Part shown: in pieces, positions 59,331-64,000 of the stretch
Numbering within the stretch: the first letter of the stretch is position 1
Layout of the letters: the number at the start of each line of letters is the position of its first letter
Origin: Loripinus fragilis
Taxonomy: Eukaryota > Mollusca > Bivalvia > Lucinida > Lucinidae
Direction: 5' to 3'
DNA: 64,000 bases
Assembly (NCBI GenBank): GCA_964019695.1
Contig: OZ026522.1
Span: 16,056,687-16,120,686, forward strand
Notes under the pieces: generated by a model
What the model saw: only the letters and a program-made list of their open reading frames with translations
Database searches by the model: none
What the model was told of the DNA's origin: nothing
Program-made: the position numbers and the translations under genes

Positions 59331-59345
59331 GTCTGTCTATCTTAC
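58577..59345. repeat. Compound tetranucleotide microsatellite
   Basis: Alternating (CCAC)n and (CCAT)n blocks, then (CCCT)n at about 59140-59200, (CCAT)n and (CTAT)n at 59258-59332 with CTGT variants. The long frames here on both strands are translations of the repeat. Confidence 0.95.
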
Positions 59346-59403
59346 CCACCACCCATCCATTCATCAACTTATCCATTCAAAATCAATCTATTTGTTCATC
59401 TGT

Positions 59404-61130
59404 CGCTCAAGCAACCCACCGTGCCAAAGATATCTCCCACTTTAGACAGATGAAAGCCAAGGTACAAAGGGATGAACGCCAGGCATATTGGAAGCATGTG
59501 GAAAACATAATTGATCTTGGAAACGCTGAATCAGACCACAGACCCAGTAAACAGAAGAGATTCTGGTCCTTTATCAAGTAACTCAGGAAAGACAGCTGCG
59601 GAGTGGCCCCACTGAAGGAAAGGGGTAAAATGTATTCCGACTCACAAGATAAGACAAACATCCTGAATATGAGTGGGGATACGTCAAGTGTTCCCAAGCC
59701 ATCGGGCGAGCCATACAACTCCATGGTGAAGATCACTGTGACTAAAGAAGGGGTAAGGAAGCTTCTCCGGAAGCTCAAACAACATAAAGGTAGTGGCCCA
59801 GATTTGATCCCTGCCAGGAAACTGGGATGATTGGCGGTCAGCTTAATCACCCCATTATCAATAAAGGTGACCAATTAAAAGCCAGTAATTATCGTTCCGC
59901 GTCACTCACCAGCCTGTGAAATAAGAAACAAGAGCACATTATAACCAGGACCATCCTGAGACACTTGGATGACAACAGCATACTAACGGACACAACTCCT
60001 CACTCTTACCCATAAACTGGCAGAATCCATTGACAAGAGAAGACAAATGGGCCTCATCATCTTGGACTTCTCGAAGGCATTTGACCACATTCCACATCAG
60101 CGTCTTTTAGTCAAGATTGACCACTATGGTATAAGGGGACATACATGCAGATGAATCCAGTCATAACTAGCAGGTCATAGTTGATGGTTCTGTATCAGAC
60201 AAAGCACCAGTAGTCAGTGGAGTACCCAAAGAGACAGTGCTGGGACCACTCTTTTTCTTGCTATTCATAAATGACCTACCTGATTGTGTCAAAATCAAAC
60301 CAAGTTTGTTTGCGGATGATTGCATCATATACCAAGACATAGGGTGCCCAAATGATTGCATTCAGCAACAAGATGATCTTAACAGACTGGCCCATTGGGA
60401 AGAAAATTGGGGGCTGTGCTTCCATGCAGAAAGTGTAGCGTGCTTAGGGTCATAAGTTCAAGATCGCCAGTACTGCATAATTATTCACTGAAGGGACAAA
60501 TCCTGCAAGCTGGATCCCATTTAAAGTACCTTGGAGTTGACCTGACGGCGAGTCTTTCATGGAATACCAACATTAACAGGATTGTGAAGAAAGGTATTAG
60601 CATGCTGGGCTTCTTGCAGCGGAATCTGCGAATTAACAACCAAGATACCAAATCTTCAGCTTACTTCACACTTGTCCATCGAAATTTGAAGTATTGCTCA
60701 ATAGTGTGGAATACATATACTATATAGCTTGGTCAAACACAAGATAGAGATGGTGCAGATGAGGGCAGCACTTTATGTAGCTAACAGATACCACAATACG
60801 AGCAGTGTGACTGACATGTTGGAGAATCTGAACTGGGAAACACTGGAGACAAGACAAACCAAGTCACAATAATTGACTTTGATGTTTAAGATATTGTATG
60901 GTTTAGTGGATATCCCTGCTGAAGATCACCTCACTACAGCATCAACTCGAATCAGAGCCTTTCACACGAAGAAGCTGGGACAGTATGCCTTCTCTACAGA
61001 TGCTCTTAAGTACAGCTTTTTTCCCACGTACTATTACCACCTGGAATTCTTTGTCAGCTTCAACAGCTGATGCTCTCGATTTGGTATTCTTCAAGTGGGA
61101 GCTTTCCAAATCTTCATTCTTATACAGTTA
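59404..61130 (+). pseudogene. Non-LTR retrotransposon (Jockey/CR1-type) RT, decayed
   Basis: Starts next to the (CTAT)n run with a linker region (about 59430-59600), then the RT in several frames. Motifs are KQHKGSGPDLIPA (59790-59820), DFSKAFDHIPHQRL (about 60066-60108), [22 protein letters not shown] (motif C, about 60309-60335) and LKYLGVDLTASLSWN (60520-60565). The C-terminal RNA-binding-like end runs to about 61130. The encoded enzyme would copy its RNA at nicked target DNA. At least five stops or shifts break it, and the endonuclease part is missing (5'-truncated). The family is judged from RT style; the clade is uncertain. Confidence 0.88.
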
Positions 61131-61384
61131 GGGGCCAAACTGTAAGTAGGACCTAATGATGGATAGAGCTATACCTGTCTGACCTAGTGCCGGGGGCGGC
61201 TACCATAGCCAGTTTGGTCTAGACGGAAGGGCCGAAAATGCAGTTTGATCTCTGTCTTTCTTATCACTGATTTCTAACTTTCCTATTATATCCTTTTTCT
61301 TTTGCTAGCAGTATCGCAATAGTCAACGGTGACTGAAGATACTTATAAATTAGATGTAGGTGTAAATAAAAAAGGTTAGTTTTA
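61131..61384. other. Non-LTR 3' flank, no gene
   Basis: TAGAGCTATACCTGTCTGAC and ACCATAGCCAGTTTGGTCTA may belong to the 3' UTR of the non-LTR element; its end is not clear. Confidence 0.4.
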
Positions 61385-61552
61385 GGGAGCTTGACTTGGG
61401 ATCGCTAGTTTGAGACTCACCGGATGCGCTGTGTCATATCTTCGAGCAAGACACTTTATCTTCTGCTAAGTACATAGACAGGGAAACTTCCGATTTCATC
61501 GAAAAATGGTTGTCTGCCATGGTGACGTAAACTGACATCAATACAAAGAGAG
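61385..61552 (+). repeat. Very diverged V-SINE-like copy
   Basis: GCTTGACTTGGGATCGCTAG, CGAGCAAGACACTTTATC and GGTGACGTAAACTGA keep the SINE-1 order with a different tail. Confidence 0.5.
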
Positions 61553-61960
61553 AAAGAAACAAACAAAATCAGCAATGACTTGATCTAGGATCTAGCGTGT
61601 TACAGTTTGCACACTTCGGTACTTCGATCTCATGATGTAAAACCAACGGCGTGTGACATTGTCAACGTCGATGTAACGTCATATCATGACCATGACGTTG
61701 CATCGACGTTGATACAACGCTGTTTTAAGATTGTGTGCCTGCTAGGAAGATCTTGCAAACAAGCAAAGGTATCTTGAAGTGCGTTCCACTGCACTATGGG
61801 CAGTAGGAAAATGAGTACCATATTTATAGCAATCCTTGTTGGTATGGGTCTGGCGAAAAGCCAATGACTTCCAGTAAAGGGACACTCTATGTGTGGGTAG
61901 GACATATAGTGTCACATTCTATGTACCAATTTGTAAAAACGGCATACACAGGCATTTATA

Positions 61961-63196
61961 CACTGAACAAAATTTCTAATTGGTCACCTTTTAAACTCAT
62001 TATTTCTGATCATGCTCTAATAACATTAAAACGATTTTTTGCCTATATATGTGCAGTTTAATGGGCAAACGTTTAGCGGTCTTTCCGAAAATACTGTCTT
62101 TCAATCCAAGGCTTTTTCGTTAAAAATGCAAAAGTATGATTTTTTTTGAAGAAAAATAGTTTTGAGTGAAGTTTTTATCAAATTTAAGTGCAGTTGGTAA
62201 TAAACTTCAAAAAACACCAAACACTTGAAATTTTGACTAAAGTAGATTTTTACGCATTTTTTAAAATATCACATTCTTCGAAGTTTTTGAAATTCAATAA
62301 TAGCTTGTGTAAAAATTGTTGTATGCATTTTATTTCATCTGAACAAGATAGCCCAAGATAGCCCAAACAGAATCGAACTTGATTCGTCCATTTTGTGATG
62401 ACAAACATTTACTGCTGCTGCGCACTTCCGGTTTGAATATAAAACTTAAAAAGTCAATTTGACGGTACTTTGCATTATATTTTAAATTTCCAAACTAGAA
62501 CAGTGACGTCTAGTAGTAATATATAATCGCTGAAAATTTCAATGCCGTATCACAGATATTAAGGCGTACAGAACAGTGCGAACTTCCTATGTAAATTGCA
62601 TGCAAAAAGCTGAATTTCAATGATTTAGCTGCTGGTAGTGTCTGTCATCATGCTATTACGTAACAGAAAAGAGGAAGCGAATCATTTGAAGCGTGTTTGT
62701 CTTTAATCATGGCAGTCAGAAACATCTTCATACAAACAAAAAACAAATGAATGGCGTCTCTGTGGAATATTTCATATTGTAACAAAAAATGTGACTTTTT
62801 GAAATGAGGGTACCTTTACTCTAGCATCGTCTGTGCAAGCTCATTTTTAAATGAAATGACCTGCAGAGTTTCGGCAAGGTCTTGGGCGATTTATAGAAGC
62901 ATGAATTTTGTATAACCGAATCTTACTTTCAAAACTAACATAATGGGAGCGCAGTGGCTCAATGGTAGAGTGCTTGTCTCGAGACCGAGGGGCTGCGGGT
63001 TCGAGCCTCACCGGCCTCACTGTGTTGTGGTCCTTGAGCAAGACAAATTTATCCTAGCTTAGTACTGGTTCAACCCAGGAAGACCCGTCCCTGTTTAACT
63101 GAAAGATTGTTGATGGGACGTAAAGAATCAAAACAAACAAACAAACAAAACTAACTTAAAAAATGTAAGGTGACCAATTAGAAATTTTGCTCAGTG
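61961..63196. mobile_element. Tc1/mariner-like non-autonomous element with 34-bp TIR
   Basis: CACTGAACAAAATTTCTAAT at the left and CACTGAGCAAAATTTCTAAT (complement) at the right, continuing TGGTCACCTT in both, with TATA/TA at both edges. 1236 bp including a SINE (62940-63146). I see no transposase motifs inside. Confidence 0.8.
62940..63146 (+). repeat. SINE-1 copy, full length with target duplication
   Basis: Best-preserved copy: A box GGCTCAATGGTAGAGTGC, B box GGTTCGAGCCT, the whole core and an (AAAC)n tail. AAAACTAAC is duplicated on both sides (62931-62939 and 63147-63155). It can serve as the reference for the family. Confidence 0.92.
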
Positions 63197-63199
63197 TAT

Positions 63200-63632
63200 A
63201 CGTCCGCCTTTGCCAAGCATGGCTGATACATTTGACCTTTAATCATAGCTTCTGGCAGCCCAGCTGGAAAATTTTCAAGCTGGAGTGTTTTTCTTTGGTT
63301 TTAGGGTCACAAATATGAACAGCATACTCCAGCTGAGTGCAGGCAAGCGTATTGTATGTATGGGAGTTCAAAGATAGGTCGCATGTCTACCAACGCCCCC
63401 TCACCGCCAAGTACTTAGCACGGGTGACAACTTCCAGGATATGACCATGTAACGTGTACACTAAGTTTATTGCTTTCCCGGTAGTTGTCACCCCCACCAC
63501 CTGGCACTTCGAGGTGTTGAACTCGAGTCCAACTGACTCTCCCACTCCCATTGTCTTTCATTGTTGTTCCATCGTCCAAGTCTTCAACTGTAAAATATAT
63601 GACCGTGTCATCAGCAAAAAGGCGCACCTATG
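63200..63632 (-). pseudogene. Non-LTR RT fragment
   Basis: On the minus strand VRLFADDTVIY (RT motif C) is followed by broken remains of the downstream region with NTSKCQ, LHGHILEVV and LEYAVHI-like phrases in several frames. The fragment abuts the Tc1/mariner-like element, which may have truncated it. Confidence 0.75.
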
Positions 63633-64000
63633 ATTACAACTTTTCTGGGAGGTTAAAGGGAAAATTCACACTTTCTTTACTGCATTTATTATAGAGCTTA
63701 CAGTATGGTAGGAATAATCATTCATTTAATGAGTGTGAAATCCCTTTAATTAGCCTGTAATTATTTACTTTCAGTGGGCACTGGGGGTCTGGTCATTTGC
63801 AGGTCAATGAGCTCCTAACAGGTGGACTGGAATCACTATAACCTGCTCAGACACTACCAGTCCAAAGTCTTAAATCCTTGATAATGACAAAAATTAACAA
63901 TGTTTCAAAGTAATATTCTAAGCGGTGTGTACATTGATGACTATATTATGATACATTGACCAAGGTTTGATAATTATTTCTAAAATTCAACCATTAAAGC
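63633..64000. other. No gene recognised
   Basis: AT-rich unique-looking sequence to the window edge. Confidence 0.5.

Noticed and set aside
58560..59453. 297-codon plus-strand frame and several minus-strand frames of 60-151 codons over the same stretch
   Set aside because: They are translations of the tetranucleotide microsatellite, open only because CCAT/CCAC repeats lack stops.
59407..59874. 155-codon minus-strand frame
   Set aside because: Antisense of the non-LTR linker/RT start, where the plus strand shows clear RT motifs.

Overview
The window is nuclear DNA of an animal, most likely a bivalve mollusc or another lophotrochozoan. It is AT-rich. It is dense in tRNA-headed SINEs with a V-SINE-like core, and it carries mariner, hAT-like, piggyBac-like, Gypsy-type and Jockey/CR1-type sequence. 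The organism is inferred from repeat style, not from a marker gene. I found no convincing cellular protein-coding gene, rRNA or functional tRNA. The only recognisable coding sequence belongs to transposable elements, and nearly all of it is broken.

Positions 1-22,420 are best read as one short tandem array (repeat D) blown apart by nested insertions. These are a mariner-like element (15-2544, with element A1 and a SINE inside), an 8.6-kb terminal-inverted-repeat (TIR) element without coding capacity (2584-11178), element C1 (11904-13465, with A2 inside), and an 8.8-kb element (13488-22259). The D fragments left between them join into continuous repeat sequence.

The 8.8-kb element recurs in the opposite orientation at 37540-45756, giving an inverted repeat with a 15.3-kb spacer. 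The two copies sit in unrelated hosts: the left in repeat D, the right in an A-run of a piggyBac-like miniature element (MITE). They are therefore two insertions of one mobile unit rather than an inverted segmental duplication. The unit has a terminal hairpin and an offset short inverted motif, as described for Helentron-type rolling-circle elements, but no long reading frame.

The spacer (22260-37539) holds an inactivated mariner (26282-27604) in tandem repeats rich in nuclear-receptor-type motifs, many SINEs, hAT-like, pogo-like, piggyBac-like and foldback MITEs, a recurring hairpin element and G/C homopolymers.

Positions 45972-54404 hold a minus-strand Gypsy-type LTR retrotransposon with gag, protease, reverse transcriptase (RT), RNase H and integrase. 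Its pol is broken by stops and frameshifts and is split by a 2.85-kb TIR element (49687-52541) built from about 30 TTCTAGAA palindromes.

Positions 54405-64000 hold a hAT-like deletion derivative, a 387-bp miniature LTR retrotransposon whose LTRs carry a tRNA-like Pol III promoter (57694-58080), a long CCAC/CCAT/CCCT/CTAT microsatellite, a decayed non-LTR retrotransposon (59404-61130), a Tc1/mariner-like element with a SINE inside (61961-63196) and a second non-LTR fragment. The main points of interest are the tRNA-bearing miniature LTR element, the paired 8-kb elements, and three elements that each concentrate a different transcription-factor-like palindrome.
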